NCBI GenBank assembly: GCA_002368865.1
Contig: DFDT01000110.1
Coordinates: 3,678 to 46,947, forward strand
Direction of reading: 5' to 3'
Length of the DNA: 43,270 bases
DNA from: Lachnospiraceae bacterium UBA3821
GTDB lineage: Bacteria; Bacillota; Clostridia; Lachnospirales; Lachnospiraceae
Shown: one piece after another, positions 22,344-30,794 of the stretch
Position numbering within the stretch: position 1 is the stretch's first letter
Layout of the letters: every line of letters starts with the position of its first letter
The notes under the pieces: model-generated
The model's database searches: none
What the model was told of the DNA's origin: nothing
What the model saw: the letters and a program-made list of their open reading frames with translations, nothing else
Made by a program: the position numbers and the translations under genes

Positions 22344-24242
22344 CTATGCTGTAGTTTTTGCCTGAGACGATAGAAAGTTCACTAATTTGCCAATCTCGAT
22401 CGGACGGGAATACTTATATCCCTGTAAATAGCCCGCCAACATGCGGATACAGCGGATCTCGTCGCTCTCGTCCTCCACGCCCTCATACAGTACGTCGTAG
22501 TCCAGCTTACGGAACATATCAGCAAAGGTGTTTACCATAAACTCCGAATTCTTGCTCTGGGCGGACTCAATGACCATGCTACGGTCAAATTTGATAATGT
22601 CAAAGGGCAGCTCCATGATACGCTCCATGTTGGAATAGCCTGTACCGAAGTCGTCCAGATAGAAGGTGATGCCATATTCCTTTAACTGTCGGATCTTATC
22701 CCTCACCATTTCAAAATCGGTTTCATTCTGGCTCTCTGTGAGTTCGACGGCAATTTTCTCAAAGGGGACATCATTCATCCGGATCACCCGGACCACGTCC
22801 TCGCAGAAGCTGTCAAGCCGCAGCTGCTCAATGGAAAAATTTACAGATACCCGCTTGATCATCTTGCCCTGCGCCATCAGCTCCCTGATGGTCTGGCAGG
22901 TCTTGTTCAGGAGGATGAGGCTCATGGCATGGATATAACCGTGGCTCTCCGACAGAGCGATGAACTGATCCGGAAACAGCAGACCTGTTTCGGGCAGTTT
23001 CAAGCGCATCAGCGCCTCGGCTGTATCATAAATCTTAGTGGTCACATTATAGACCGGCTGACAATAGACCAATACGCGGGGATCCTCCAGATCCTGTTTG
23101 CTGGCAATGTCGTCCAGCTGTTTTAAAATATACTGTCTTCTGGTAAAGTCCTGGATATCCTGCTCCGTCACCCGGTGGAAATCATTCTTGGGGATCCGCT
23201 CCTCCAGGAAGTTGATAAACCGTATATAATGATTTTTCTCACTTAAACTGTCCGCGGATTCCATCAGGATCACTCTGAAATCCGCATGATACTGACCGTA
23301 GAGTTTCTGGAAGGAATCCACGATCCGCTGCAGAACTGCTTCGGGATCTCTGTTATATTTCTCTTTGAAGACCAGGATCATGCGTCCCTGCTGCAGCCGG
23401 AACAATTCGCCTCGTCTGACCAGATCGGAATAAAAGTGGTAGATCTCGAAACGCATCTCGTCCGGAAAATTCCGGATATCCTCATAATCATAAAGGTGCA
23501 GGCAGGCAAAAAACAGTTTCTCCCGCTTTCTGTAACTCGCCGTGATCGTATTTTTAAAAGCCGATTCATCAAAAGCACCGGATTCCGCATCAAAGGGCGT
23601 CGGGTGCAGGAAGTGGATCAGCTGTAAGACCGGCAGCAGGTAGATCGCTGTGGTGAAGGAGGTCTGACCATGACGTCCCTGGATACTGAGTACTAACAGG
23701 CAGAACAGATACGTGATGAGCAGCCGGTTAAATACCAGACGTACGATCCGGGAGCGCCTGGTGATCAGGATCCACAGGATCAGGCTGATGAACAGCACAA
23801 ACGCAAAAACGGAGATCCTTTTACTCCGCAGTCCCATCAGGGAAGGCACAATAAAAGAGAGATAATTCGACGCAAATTCCAGAACGGAAAAAATGATCAG
23901 GCCGCTATAGCTTGCAGTGCGGATGATCTGCAGCGGAGTACCGTGCAAAGAGACCAGCCGCGCCAGATACAGCACGTTCAGTGACTGCACCGCAAACAGC
24001 CCGATATAGTGTAGTACATTCAGCAGATGAAATCCCATGGGCAGCCGGCTTCCGTAGGCAGTTAACGCCACATAATAGATCATATTTGAGAGGGCAGCCA
24101 CAATGATGAATAAGATCATCTGCAGAAAGTATGTATATCCGGAATTGCGCTTTGTATGCCCTGCCGTGATCTGCGTCAGCAGGACGCAGGTTATGATTAT
24201 CGTAAGTACGTCACCGATGGGTGAGTATGCAAATTGTTCCAT
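22344..24242 (-). CDS. Membrane EAL-domain c-di-GMP phosphodiesterase with degenerate GGDEF-like domain
   Basis: 632 residues. About seven transmembrane helices occupy residues ~8-215. A middle region (~230-370, KREKLFFACLHLYDYEDIRN...GRMILVFKEKYN) looks like a GGDEF fold that has lost the GG(D/E)EF active site. The EAL domain (~385-625) keeps the catalytic set: EAL at ~409, Asn in VNFS, ELTES, DDFGTGYSN at ~528, Lys in IIKFDRSM and YEGVED at ~585, so it should hydrolyse c-di-GMP to pGpG. The ATG at 24242 has CGGAGGA ~9 nt upstream. It is transcribed divergently from hppA and is followed by the PilZ effector gene. Membrane sensing of a signal with output to motility is the likely role. Confidence 0.9.
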   Translation of the reverse strand: MEQFAYSPIGDVLTIIITCVLLTQITAGHTKRNSGYTYFLQMILFIIVAALSNMIYYVALTAYGSRLPMGFHLLNVLHYIGLFAVQSLNVLYLARLVSLHGTPLQIIRTASYSGLIIFSVLEFASNYLSFIVPSLMGLRSKRISVFAFVLFISLILWILITRRSRIVRLVFNRLLITYLFCLLVLSIQGRHGQTSFTTAIYLLPVLQLIHFLHPTPFDAESGAFDESAFKNTITASYRKREKLFFACLHLYDYEDIRNFPDEMRFEIYHFYSDLVRRGELFRLQQGRMILVFKEKYNRDPEAVLQRIVDSFQKLYGQYHADFRVILMESADSLSEKNHYIRFINFLEERIPKNDFHRVTEQDIQDFTRRQYILKQLDDIASKQDLEDPRVLVYCQPVYNVTTKIYDTAEALMRLKLPETGLLFPDQFIALSESHGYIHAMSLILLNKTCQTIRELMAQGKMIKRVSVNFSIEQLRLDSFCEDVVRVIRMNDVPFEKIAVELTESQNETDFEMVRDKIRQLKEYGITFYLDDFGTGYSNMERIMELPFDIIKFDRSMVIESAQSKNSEFMVNTFADMFRKLDYDVLYEGVEDESDEIRCIRMLAGYLQGYKYSRPIEIGKLVNFLSSQAKTTA

Positions 24243-24277
24243 AAAAAGTATCCTCCGTGATCTTCGTGCCGATAAAC

Positions 24278-24291
24278 GGGCATCCTTGCCC
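24278..24291 (-). other. Small GC hairpin in the EAL gene leader
   Basis: GGGCA-AGGA-TGCCC (minus strand) is a 5-bp hairpin with a GGA-containing loop about 40 nt before the start codon. It is short; a CsrA-type site is possible but unproven. Confidence 0.35.
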
Positions 24292-24307
24292 TCATAATAT
24301 CATTCCT

Positions 24308-24336
24308 ATTATAGCAAAAAGAATCAGGGGATACAA
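24308..24336 (-). promoter_or_regulatory. sigma-A promoter of the EAL/PilZ operon
   Basis: On the minus strand: TTGTAT (24331-24336), 17 bp, perfect TATAAT (24308-24313). It is back-to-back with the hppA promoter, the -35 boxes being 20 bp apart. Confidence 0.75.
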
Positions 24337-24356
24337 TGCTTTTTTACGAAAATAGA

Positions 24357-24385
24357 TTGACCTCGTTGTGAAAATTTGTTAAAAT
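24357..24385 (+). promoter_or_regulatory. sigma-A promoter of hppA
   Basis: TTGACC (24357-24362), 17 bp, TAAAAT (24380-24385). The predicted start is near 24392, giving a leader of about 78 nt. Confidence 0.75.
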
Positions 24386-24391
24386 TTACCC

Positions 24392-24405
24392 TGTAAGCGC
24401 TTTCA
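24392..24405 (+). promoter_or_regulatory. cre-like catabolite-repression operator at the hppA transcription start
   Basis: TGTAAGCGCTTTCA matches the CcpA cre consensus TGWAARCGYTWWCA at every position. It lies exactly where a roadblock repressor of the hppA promoter would sit. Another LacI-family protein could also be the binder. Confidence 0.6.
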
Positions 24406-24416
24406 ATAGGCGCGAT

Positions 24417-24436
24417 TTTGTGACAAAATTCACAAA
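24417..24436 (+). promoter_or_regulatory. CRP/FNR-like palindrome in the hppA leader
   Basis: TTTGTGA-CAAAAT-TCACAAA is a perfect 7-bp inverted repeat and contains the TGTGA-N6-TCACA half-sites of CRP-family regulators. It is downstream of the predicted start, so it would repress, or could act as an mRNA hairpin. Confidence 0.45.
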
Positions 24437-24469
24437 CAGGGAACAAAAAACAGAAAGGAAGTAGAAAAA

Positions 24470-26638
24470 ATGACAGCTATGATCATTGTCATCGTTGCAG
24501 CTTTGGCTGCGCTGGGCTATGCCGCTCTGAATTATTCGGGCGTCAAGAAGCTTGAAGAGGGAACCGACCGTATGTCGGAGATCGCTGCGGCAATCCGGGA
24601 GGGGGCCAACGCGTTCATCAATTACGAGTACAAGATCATCACCATTGTTGTCGCGATCGTCGCGGTGGCCTTCGGTGTGATCTTCAGTCTGCAGGAGGAA
24701 ACTGTCCGCTGGGAGCCTTCCGTGTGCTTCGTCATCGGTACGGTCATGAGCGCCTGCGCCGGTTATGTGGGCATGAAGATCGCCACCTATGCGAATGTCC
24801 GTGTATCCAACACAGCCCGTAAGACCAAGAATATCGGCGAGACCCTAAAGGTGGCCCTGAAGGGTGGCTCTGTGATGGGCCTCTGTGTGGGAGGTTTCGC
24901 GCTGTTAGGTTTGTTCCTGGTGTATCTGATCTTCGGATTCGGTCTGGGGTACATTGCTATCGACACCATCGCTACCAAGGGCAGCATCTTTACCCAGTGC
25001 CTTTCCTGCTATGCGCTGGGATGTTCCATCGTGGCAATGTTCAACCGCGTAGGCGGTGGTATCTACACCAAGGCTGCCGATATGGGGGCCGACCTGGTAG
25101 GTAAGACCGAGGCGCATATCCCGGAGGATGACCCCAGAAACCCCGCGACCATCGCGGACAATGTGGGAGACAACGTGGGTGATGTGGCGGGACTCGGTTC
25201 CGATCTGCTGGAGTCCTATGTAGGTGCCATCACTTCCTCCATCATACTGGCGATCAGCCTGTTCTTACACGCAACCGTGTCTTCCGGGCTGATCTCCACC
25301 GCTACCCTGGAAAAAATGATCTTTTATCCCCTGATGTTTGCAGCGATTGGTCTGTTCGCATCCATCCTGGGTATCGCTTATGTGCTTTTGAAAAAAGGTT
25401 CCGACAATCCGCACAGAGATCTGAACATCTCCACCTGGTCCGCGGCGGCCATCACCATCGTGGGCGGATTTATCCTGACGTATCTGGTATTTAACGGTGC
25501 GGATTTCTCCGGCACCGGTTTCGCAGTGGGATATCTTTCCCCTTGGATCGCCGCATCCATCGGCGTTATCAGCGGCGTCATCATCGGTGCCATCGCGGAG
25601 TATTACACCAGCTATGACTACAATCCCACCCGGATGATCTCCGAGGCGTCCAAAGAAGGCGCTGCGCTGACCATTACCCAGGGCCTTGCGGTGGGTATGA
25701 AATCCTGCATGGCTCCTTTGATCGTGCTGGGTATTGCGACTTACGCATCCTACGCCGTGTCCGGCATGTTCGGGCTGGCTATGGCGGCGATCGGTATGCT
25801 GTCCTTCGTGTCCGCCACCGTGTCTGTGGATACTTACGGTCCCATTTCCGACAATGCCGGCGGTATTGCGGAGATGTCCGAGCTGGAGCCCGAGGTGCGC
25901 CAGATCACCGATAAACTGGATTCCGTGGGCAACACCACAGCGGCCATCGGAAAGGGCTTTGCCATCGGTTCCGCCTCCTTGGCTGCGCTGTCTCTGATGG
26001 TATCTTTCCTGTATGCATTCAACGAGTCCGGCACCAGCCTGGAGCTGAACTTTACGGATCCCCTGATCTTAGCGGGGGCACTGGTGGGCGCAGCCCTTCC
26101 CTTCCTGTTCTCCGGTATGCTGATCGAGGCTGTGGCCAAGGCGGCAAGGAAGATGGTGGAGGAAGTGCGCCGTCAGTTCCGCGAGATCCCCGGTATTCTG
26201 GAGGGCAAGGCAAAACCCGATTACAAGACCTGTATCGAGATCTCCTCTCAGGGCGCTTTAAAAGAGATGAAGACACCTGCCGTGATGGCAATCCTGTTCC
26301 CGTTGGTATCCGGATTCCTGTTCGGACCTTACTTCGTAGGCGGTGTGCTGATCGGTGCAACCATTTCCGCCATCATGCTGGCGATCTTCACCGGCAACGC
26401 CGGCGGTGCATGGGATAATGCCAAGAAATATATTGAGTCCGGCGCCATTGAAGGTCAGAAGAAAGGATCTCCTGCCCATGACGCGGCTGTGGTAGGCGAT
26501 ACTGTAGGCGATCCGCTGAAGGATACGGTAGGACCTTCCCTGGATATCCTGATCAAGATCATGTCCACCGTATCTCTGGTGGCAGCGGTACTGTTCAACA
26601 GCTATAACCTGTTGGGATTTCTGATGGGCTTGCTGTAA
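24470..26638 (+). CDS. hppA: K+-dependent membrane-bound ion-translocating pyrophosphatase
   Basis: 722 residues with ~16 transmembrane helices, the usual size. It couples hydrolysis of pyrophosphate to export of H+ or Na+ across the membrane, saving energy in anaerobes. Signatures: EGANAFINYEY near the N-terminus, the acidic substrate loop DNVGDNVGDVAGLGSDLLESY (~225-245), DTYGPISDNAGGIAEM, and the C-terminal GDTVGDPLKDTVGPSL. In GNTTAAIGKG the residue after GNTT is Ala (A491), which marks the K+-dependent class; Na+ transport is therefore possible, but sequence reading alone does not settle Na+ versus H+. It is monocistronic, has a cre-like operator, and its last 37 bp overlap the 3' end of the convergent glycosyltransferase-like gene. 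Confidence 0.96.
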   Translation: MTAMIIVIVAALAALGYAALNYSGVKKLEEGTDRMSEIAAAIREGANAFINYEYKIITIVVAIVAVAFGVIFSLQEETVRWEPSVCFVIGTVMSACAGYVGMKIATYANVRVSNTARKTKNIGETLKVALKGGSVMGLCVGGFALLGLFLVYLIFGFGLGYIAIDTIATKGSIFTQCLSCYALGCSIVAMFNRVGGGIYTKAADMGADLVGKTEAHIPEDDPRNPATIADNVGDNVGDVAGLGSDLLESYVGAITSSIILAISLFLHATVSSGLISTATLEKMIFYPLMFAAIGLFASILGIAYVLLKKGSDNPHRDLNISTWSAAAITIVGGFILTYLVFNGADFSGTGFAVGYLSPWIAASIGVISGVIIGAIAEYYTSYDYNPTRMISEASKEGAALTITQGLAVGMKSCMAPLIVLGIATYASYAVSGMFGLAMAAIGMLSFVSATVSVDTYGPISDNAGGIAEMSELEPEVRQITDKLDSVGNTTAAIGKGFAIGSASLAALSLMVSFLYAFNESGTSLELNFTDPLILAGALVGAALPFLFSGMLIEAVAKAARKMVEEVRRQFREIPGILEGKAKPDYKTCIEISSQGALKEMKTPAVMAILFPLVSGFLFGPYFVGGVLIGATISAIMLAIFTGNAGGAWDNAKKYIESGAIEGQKKGSPAHDAAVVGDTVGDPLKDTVGPSLDILIKIMSTVSLVAAVLFNSYNLLGFLMGLL

Positions 26639-28176
26639 GAAAAAGACCGGATGCGCTGAAAGCAGGATCTGAGCAGATCGCATACAAAGCGGATGCCCTC
26701 CGGCACATACAGCAGCATAAACAAATAATAAGGCAATACATATCTGCATTGGGATTCCCATATGATACTGAATAGGAAACCTCCGACGATTGCGATGAGC
26801 GGGATGAAAGCCACAGGGCTGGAATCCCGCTTTTTCCATAAAACCGGCAGATAGCACAGAAAACCAAGGTATACAATGCTTTGATAACGGTTGGCAAACC
26901 CTGTGAAGCTATCGTGCAGGTCTCCCTCATAGATGCGGAATACCCAGTCTGGGGTGGATCCCAGACGTTCTTCGTCAAAACTGTGTGTGGAGATTAAAGT
27001 TTCAAAGGTGGGTTCAATCCACTGCCATTGCAGTTTGGTCTTAAAAAACCATTTGGCATAGGCCGGATCCTGCTTAAAGGCATCCAGACGGTCCTGCACC
27101 TCTTTCTTTCCGATTTCACTTGCGGCCACGGGATCGTAGTTTACGCTGGTCATGGTATCCGTCTGATAGTTGTTATAAATGCCGGGACCGCCATAGTTAT
27201 CGCCCAGTCCCATGGCAACGGTCAAGATCATGGGGGCACCCTTGGTGATTTCATAGCCGGAACGCAGATAGTAGGAGTAATCCACTGCTTTTACGGACAA
27301 TACTGCGCATGCCGTCAGAACTGCCACAGACAGAACAGGGCGTATTTTCTTTTTCTGTACGGATACGAGAAACATTCCGATCCCTGCGGCAATAAATATG
27401 ATCCAGGTGTGCATACGCACCATCAGAGATAATGCCGATACGCAGGATGCTACAAACACATACCGCCACTTCAGGGTGCGGGAAAACCGGATCAATGCCC
27501 AAAACAGGATTGTACAAAAACAGATGGATGGCAGATCACCGTAAGTGTAAGGGGTCAAAAACAAATAAGGAATACAGAATGCTGCGAGAGGACAATATAG
27601 CAGTTTGCAGATCCTATGTGAAGAGGTCTCCTCCACGATCAGATAGCCGAAGATCATGGTGATCATGCCCAATATCACATGGATTTTGGCTGCTACGGGA
27701 TAACAGAAGTCGCCAAACAGATCAAACAGGATTTCATAGAGAAAAGCCAGACCTTTCTGATAGGGGAATTTGCCGAGGTAGCCGGTCACTCCCAACATGG
27801 AAAAATTGCCCAAGCGATGATAGTAGGCAGCGGCAGTGGCGATCAGCTGGTCACCGTCCGGATAATAAGGGACGCCGGATACCCAGATGAAACCCATCAC
27901 ACCGTAGATCAAGCACCATCCTGCAAGATACAAATATCCTGCAAGACGGCGCTTCTTTTTGGATGTTTCCAGGAAACGCATCAGGATGAAACTGAGAAGG
28001 ATCATGCCTGCAAAGGCACACAGATTCCATATCGGATGATCGGCAATAATATAGGGAGCAAGCTTATAGTTTGTCGAAGAATAATAGGAATACCGCAAAC
28101 TGTAAAATGCCAGAAAGAGTGCTATAGGTGTGGCAAAAACGATGAGAATCCCGACACATATTTTACAAAATCGCAT
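26602..28176 (-). CDS. Polytopic membrane protein, GT-C (GT39/PMT-like) glycosyltransferase candidate
   Basis: 524 residues with ~11 transmembrane helices. The first extracytoplasmic loop after helix 3 carries PYYPDGDQLIATAAAYYH, an acidic loop like that of GT-C enzymes which use lipid-linked sugars. Other matching traits are a mid-protein LMVRMHTWIIFIAAGIG and a long extracytoplasmic loop near residues 320-420 (WIEPTFETLIST...DSFTGFANRYQ). No exact family is assigned. It starts 10 nt after the stop of a similar gene on the same strand, so they form an operon. Its 3' end overlaps hppA by 37 bp. Glycosylation of a surface polymer or protein is plausible; a link to the neighbouring flagellar genes is only positional. 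Confidence 0.7.
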   Translation of the reverse strand: MRFCKICVGILIVFATPIALFLAFYSLRYSYYSSTNYKLAPYIIADHPIWNLCAFAGMILLSFILMRFLETSKKKRRLAGYLYLAGWCLIYGVMGFIWVSGVPYYPDGDQLIATAAAYYHRLGNFSMLGVTGYLGKFPYQKGLAFLYEILFDLFGDFCYPVAAKIHVILGMITMIFGYLIVEETSSHRICKLLYCPLAAFCIPYLFLTPYTYGDLPSICFCTILFWALIRFSRTLKWRYVFVASCVSALSLMVRMHTWIIFIAAGIGMFLVSVQKKKIRPVLSVAVLTACAVLSVKAVDYSYYLRSGYEITKGAPMILTVAMGLGDNYGGPGIYNNYQTDTMTSVNYDPVAASEIGKKEVQDRLDAFKQDPAYAKWFFKTKLQWQWIEPTFETLISTHSFDEERLGSTPDWVFRIYEGDLHDSFTGFANRYQSIVYLGFLCYLPVLWKKRDSSPVAFIPLIAIVGGFLFSIIWESQCRYVLPYYLFMLLYVPEGIRFVCDLLRSCFQRIRSFSYSKPIRNPNRL

Positions 28177-28186
28177 AGAAGCCTCC

Positions 28187-29833
28187 TCAATTCATGGATA
28201 CCAGATTATGATCGCTGACATAAACGGCAAATCTCTGATTTTCAAAGCCCAATCTGACGACGGAAGGGTCTTCGAACTGAGCTTCAAAAGCGTCTTTGTC
28301 CTCAACGCACACTACATAAGCGGTCCGCATGGTCTCCGGCAGACTCGGCACATACCACTTGGTGCTGGTGGTCCACCAGTACATGTGAAGATCCTCCATA
28401 TGATAGCAGTGTCCCATGGTGATCCGGCCGTCTGTCATGATGCAGATCCGGGAGGCGTCCCAGAATTCCGCATAGCCATACTGCAGTTCTTCACTGTCCA
28501 TATAAGAGATCACTTCCTCATATTCCTGCAGGTTGTCCGTGGTGGTCATACAGTCTTTGTAAGTGTACAGCACGTTGCAGACAGCAAATATGCAGATACA
28601 CCCCAGGATCAGCCGCGCAAACCAGGGAGCTGTCTTCTCCGTCCGCGTGATCAGGAGCGCCAGTACGGTTATGAGGACAAACCACACCACAAAGAAGTAG
28701 TTGTGTGCGGTCTCGGCGGTGGTGACCGTTTCAATCACCACCGTGAGCAGAAAAGAAGTACACAGAGCGAGCAGCAGGGTCTTTTGAGAGAAATCGATGC
28801 GCTGCCTTTTGTGGGAACCTTCCTGCGCAAAGCCAAACAAAAAGAAGAAGCCCCATACGGTGAGCGCCAGCACGGCCAGCGTGCCGAGCTGCATCAGCGC
28901 GGCGAAAGAGTTCAGCTTGCAGTTTCCTGCGATCCCCAGACATTCCAGCACCGCAGCCGGCACCTGAAGCACCAGGCGGTCCACCATGCCGGAGGCGTCC
29001 TGGATGAACATGGGATATTCCACATTGGTGGGATAAAGTTTTGCCAGGATCCCAACGATCAAAAGGGAAAACAGGAAAGCTGAGGCAGTCCATCTGCCGG
29101 AAGGGAGCTTTTGACTCATACAGCCGCTCTCGATGAAAAGAAGCAGAACCTCAAATACGACAAGGGGCAGGATCACAACCTGCAGACAGCGCATGCCGCC
29201 CAGCGCCAGACCGCCGCACAGGCCGGTCAGGAACAGCCAGATCAGGATCTCCTTTCCGCGGAGCTTTACGGGTTTGCCCGAAAGCGCATTTTCGCGCAGC
29301 CTGATATAGAAAGCGATACACAGAAACAGACAGATGCTGTGAAGCGCATAGTAATCGGCAAACAAAAACCAGAGCAGATGCACAAAAGGCACCATCTGTC
29401 CGTCGTTGCGCAGACCGTTGATGGGAAGGGCGCACAGTGCCAAAAGAGCCGCGCAGATCCCCATGGGGGAGATGTGGCAGCGCCGGAATACATAGGCAAT
29501 GGCGGTAAGCAGAAGCGCACCGGTGATCACACAGGAAATCCCCATGGAGAACACCATGCTGCCCGTCATGGCATAAAATAAGGAGGAGATCATCGGGACG
29601 CCCACCACCAGCCGTTCCGTGCTGGAGATCCAGTTGTCCGGCGTTAAGTCCTTTTCCTCCCAGATTTCTCTGGCCAGCATGGCATCCACCGCGATGTCGG
29701 AATCCACATGCTGGGTGTATTTGAACATATTTAAATAAAAGAAAATTCCGAGATAGATCACAAGCAGCAGGAGAACGGATGCCGAGAGCAGCCGGTCGAT
29801 CCACGCTTTATTCTGCCTTTTTTGCACGTTCAT
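28187..29833 (-). CDS. Polytopic membrane protein, GT-C-like, first gene of a two-gene operon
   Basis: 548 residues with 10-12 transmembrane helices. The first loop has QHVDSDIAVDAMLAREIW with the D-x-D acidic pattern expected for GT-C glycosyltransferases. The C-terminal ~110 residues are soluble and extracytoplasmic (EEVISYMDSEELQYGYAEFWD...LHMYWWTTSTKWYVPS), reminiscent of the tails of membrane sugar transferases. The start ATG at 29833 has AAGGAAAGGG upstream and a good sigma-A promoter. It is divergent from the flagellar flgM operon. Family and sugar donor are unknown. Confidence 0.7.
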   Translation of the reverse strand: MNVQKRQNKAWIDRLLSASVLLLLVIYLGIFFYLNMFKYTQHVDSDIAVDAMLAREIWEEKDLTPDNWISSTERLVVGVPMISSLFYAMTGSMVFSMGISCVITGALLLTAIAYVFRRCHISPMGICAALLALCALPINGLRNDGQMVPFVHLLWFLFADYYALHSICLFLCIAFYIRLRENALSGKPVKLRGKEILIWLFLTGLCGGLALGGMRCLQVVILPLVVFEVLLLFIESGCMSQKLPSGRWTASAFLFSLLIVGILAKLYPTNVEYPMFIQDASGMVDRLVLQVPAAVLECLGIAGNCKLNSFAALMQLGTLAVLALTVWGFFFLFGFAQEGSHKRQRIDFSQKTLLLALCTSFLLTVVIETVTTAETAHNYFFVVWFVLITVLALLITRTEKTAPWFARLILGCICIFAVCNVLYTYKDCMTTTDNLQEYEEVISYMDSEELQYGYAEFWDASRICIMTDGRITMGHCYHMEDLHMYWWTTSTKWYVPSLPETMRTAYVVCVEDKDAFEAQFEDPSVVRLGFENQRFAVYVSDHNLVSMN

Positions 29834-29868
29834 TTGGCGAAAATCCCTTTCCTTCCAATATTATTCAC

Positions 29869-29897
29869 ATACTACACAAAAACGAGAAAAAAATCAA
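29869..29897 (-). promoter_or_regulatory. sigma-A promoter of the GT-C-like gene pair
   Basis: On the minus strand: TTGATT (29892-29897), 17 bp, TAGTAT (29869-29874). It lies 10 bp from the divergent sigma-28 promoter of flgM. Confidence 0.65.
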
Positions 29898-29907
29898 CTG
29901 CCTGCCC

Positions 29908-29934
29908 TAAAGAAATTGTCTTTTGCGCCGATAC
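29908..29934 (+). promoter_or_regulatory. sigma-28 (FliA/SigD) promoter of the flgM operon
   Basis: TAAA (29908-29911), 15 nt, GCCGATAC (29927-29934): a near-perfect match to TAAA-N15-GCCGATAA, about 50 nt before flgM. FlgM represses this sigma factor, so the site closes a feedback loop. Confidence 0.88.
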
Positions 29935-29983
29935 AATATACAAGTCAAATGATTTTTGACAAGACAAAAAGGAGGGATCTGAT

Positions 29984-30262
29984 ATGCGTATAGAGGCATA
30001 TGGACAGGTGCAGCAGCTTTATAAGCCCCAGAAAGTGCAGCGTCCCGCTTCGGCATCTTCTGTGAGCGCAGCGAAGGATCAGCTGCAGATCAGCAATATT
30101 GGAAGAGATTTCCAGATTGCAAAATCCGCTGTGGCAGCCGCACCCGACATCAGAGAGGATCTGACGGCAGCAGTAAAGACCAGTGTCCAGAACGGTACTT
30201 ACAGTGTGGATAACGGCAGCTTTGCAGAGAAGTTATTGGAAAAGTACGGCGCGCTGGTATAA
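29984..30262 (+). CDS. flgM: Anti-sigma-28 factor FlgM
   Basis: 92 residues, typical length. The N-terminal half is disordered and basic (VQQLYKPQKVQRPAS), then DQLQISNIGRDFQIAKSAV and the sigma-binding C-terminal helices with REDLTAAVKTSVQNGTYSVD and FAEKLLEKY. FlgM holds sigma-28 inactive until the hook is complete and it is then secreted. An AGGAGG site lies 7 nt before the ATG. It heads the flgM-flgN-flgK-flgK2-flgL operon, and flgN follows after 12 nt. Confidence 0.93.
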   Translation: MRIEAYGQVQQLYKPQKVQRPASASSVSAAKDQLQISNIGRDFQIAKSAVAAAPDIREDLTAAVKTSVQNGTYSVDNGSFAEKLLEKYGALV

Positions 30263-30274
30263 GGAGGGAGCCCC

Positions 30275-30790
30275 GTGGCAAGTTTGATGGAAAACCTGAT
30301 AGATATCCTGGGCCGGGAGAGCACAGAGTACGAGGGGCTTCTTGAGATATCCCAGCGCAAGACGCCGATCATTGTGAGCGGCAATCTTGAGGATCTGCAA
30401 AAGATCACGGATGAGGAGCAGAATGTGGTGAACAAACTGAACGTGCTGGAAAGAGAGCGCGTTCAGGTGACGAAAGACATCGCCACTGTGCTGAACAGGG
30501 ATGTGAGTAAACTTACGCTGACGAATCTGATCGGCCTGCTGCAGGCCAGACCTGCGGAACAGGGCGCTTTGGCCGAACTGCACGACAGACTGCACCGGAC
30601 GGTGCACGAGCTGCAGCGTGTAAATGAACAGAACGGTTCGCTGTTAAAGGATGCACTGGAAATGGTGGAATTTGAGATCAATATGCTCCAGGCTTCCAGG
30701 CTTGCTCCGGAGACGGCGAATTACAACAGGGGCGCATACAGCGCCGGCAGTACGATGGGTGCGACCAAAGGCTTTGACGCAAAGAGGTGA
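30275..30790 (+). CDS. flgN: FlgN-family flagellar export chaperone
   Basis: 171 residues from a GTG start at 30275, chosen because AAGGAGG (30261-30267) is 7 nt upstream. All-helical with heptads: LMENLIDILGRESTEYEGLL, GNLEDLQKITDEEQNVVNKL and LHRTVHELQRVNEQNGSLL, the layout of FlgN. The chaperone keeps the hook-associated proteins FlgK and FlgL soluble and brings them to the export gate, in agreement with both genes directly following. The tail (GAYSAGSTMGATKG) is disordered and probably exposes the substrate-binding end. Confidence 0.88.
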   Translation: MASLMENLIDILGRESTEYEGLLEISQRKTPIIVSGNLEDLQKITDEEQNVVNKLNVLERERVQVTKDIATVLNRDVSKLTLTNLIGLLQARPAEQGALAELHDRLHRTVHELQRVNEQNGSLLKDALEMVEFEINMLQASRLAPETANYNRGAYSAGSTMGATKGFDAKR

Positions 30791-30794
30791 GAGT

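Noticed and set aside
22344..24242. Diguanylate cyclase activity of the EAL protein
   Set aside because: The middle domain lacks a GG(D/E)EF motif, so synthesis of c-di-GMP is not supported.
24268..24275. GCCGATAA resembling a sigma-28 -10 box
   Set aside because: No TAAA 15 nt upstream and it lies in the opposite-strand leader of the EAL gene, reading away from nothing it could serve nearby.
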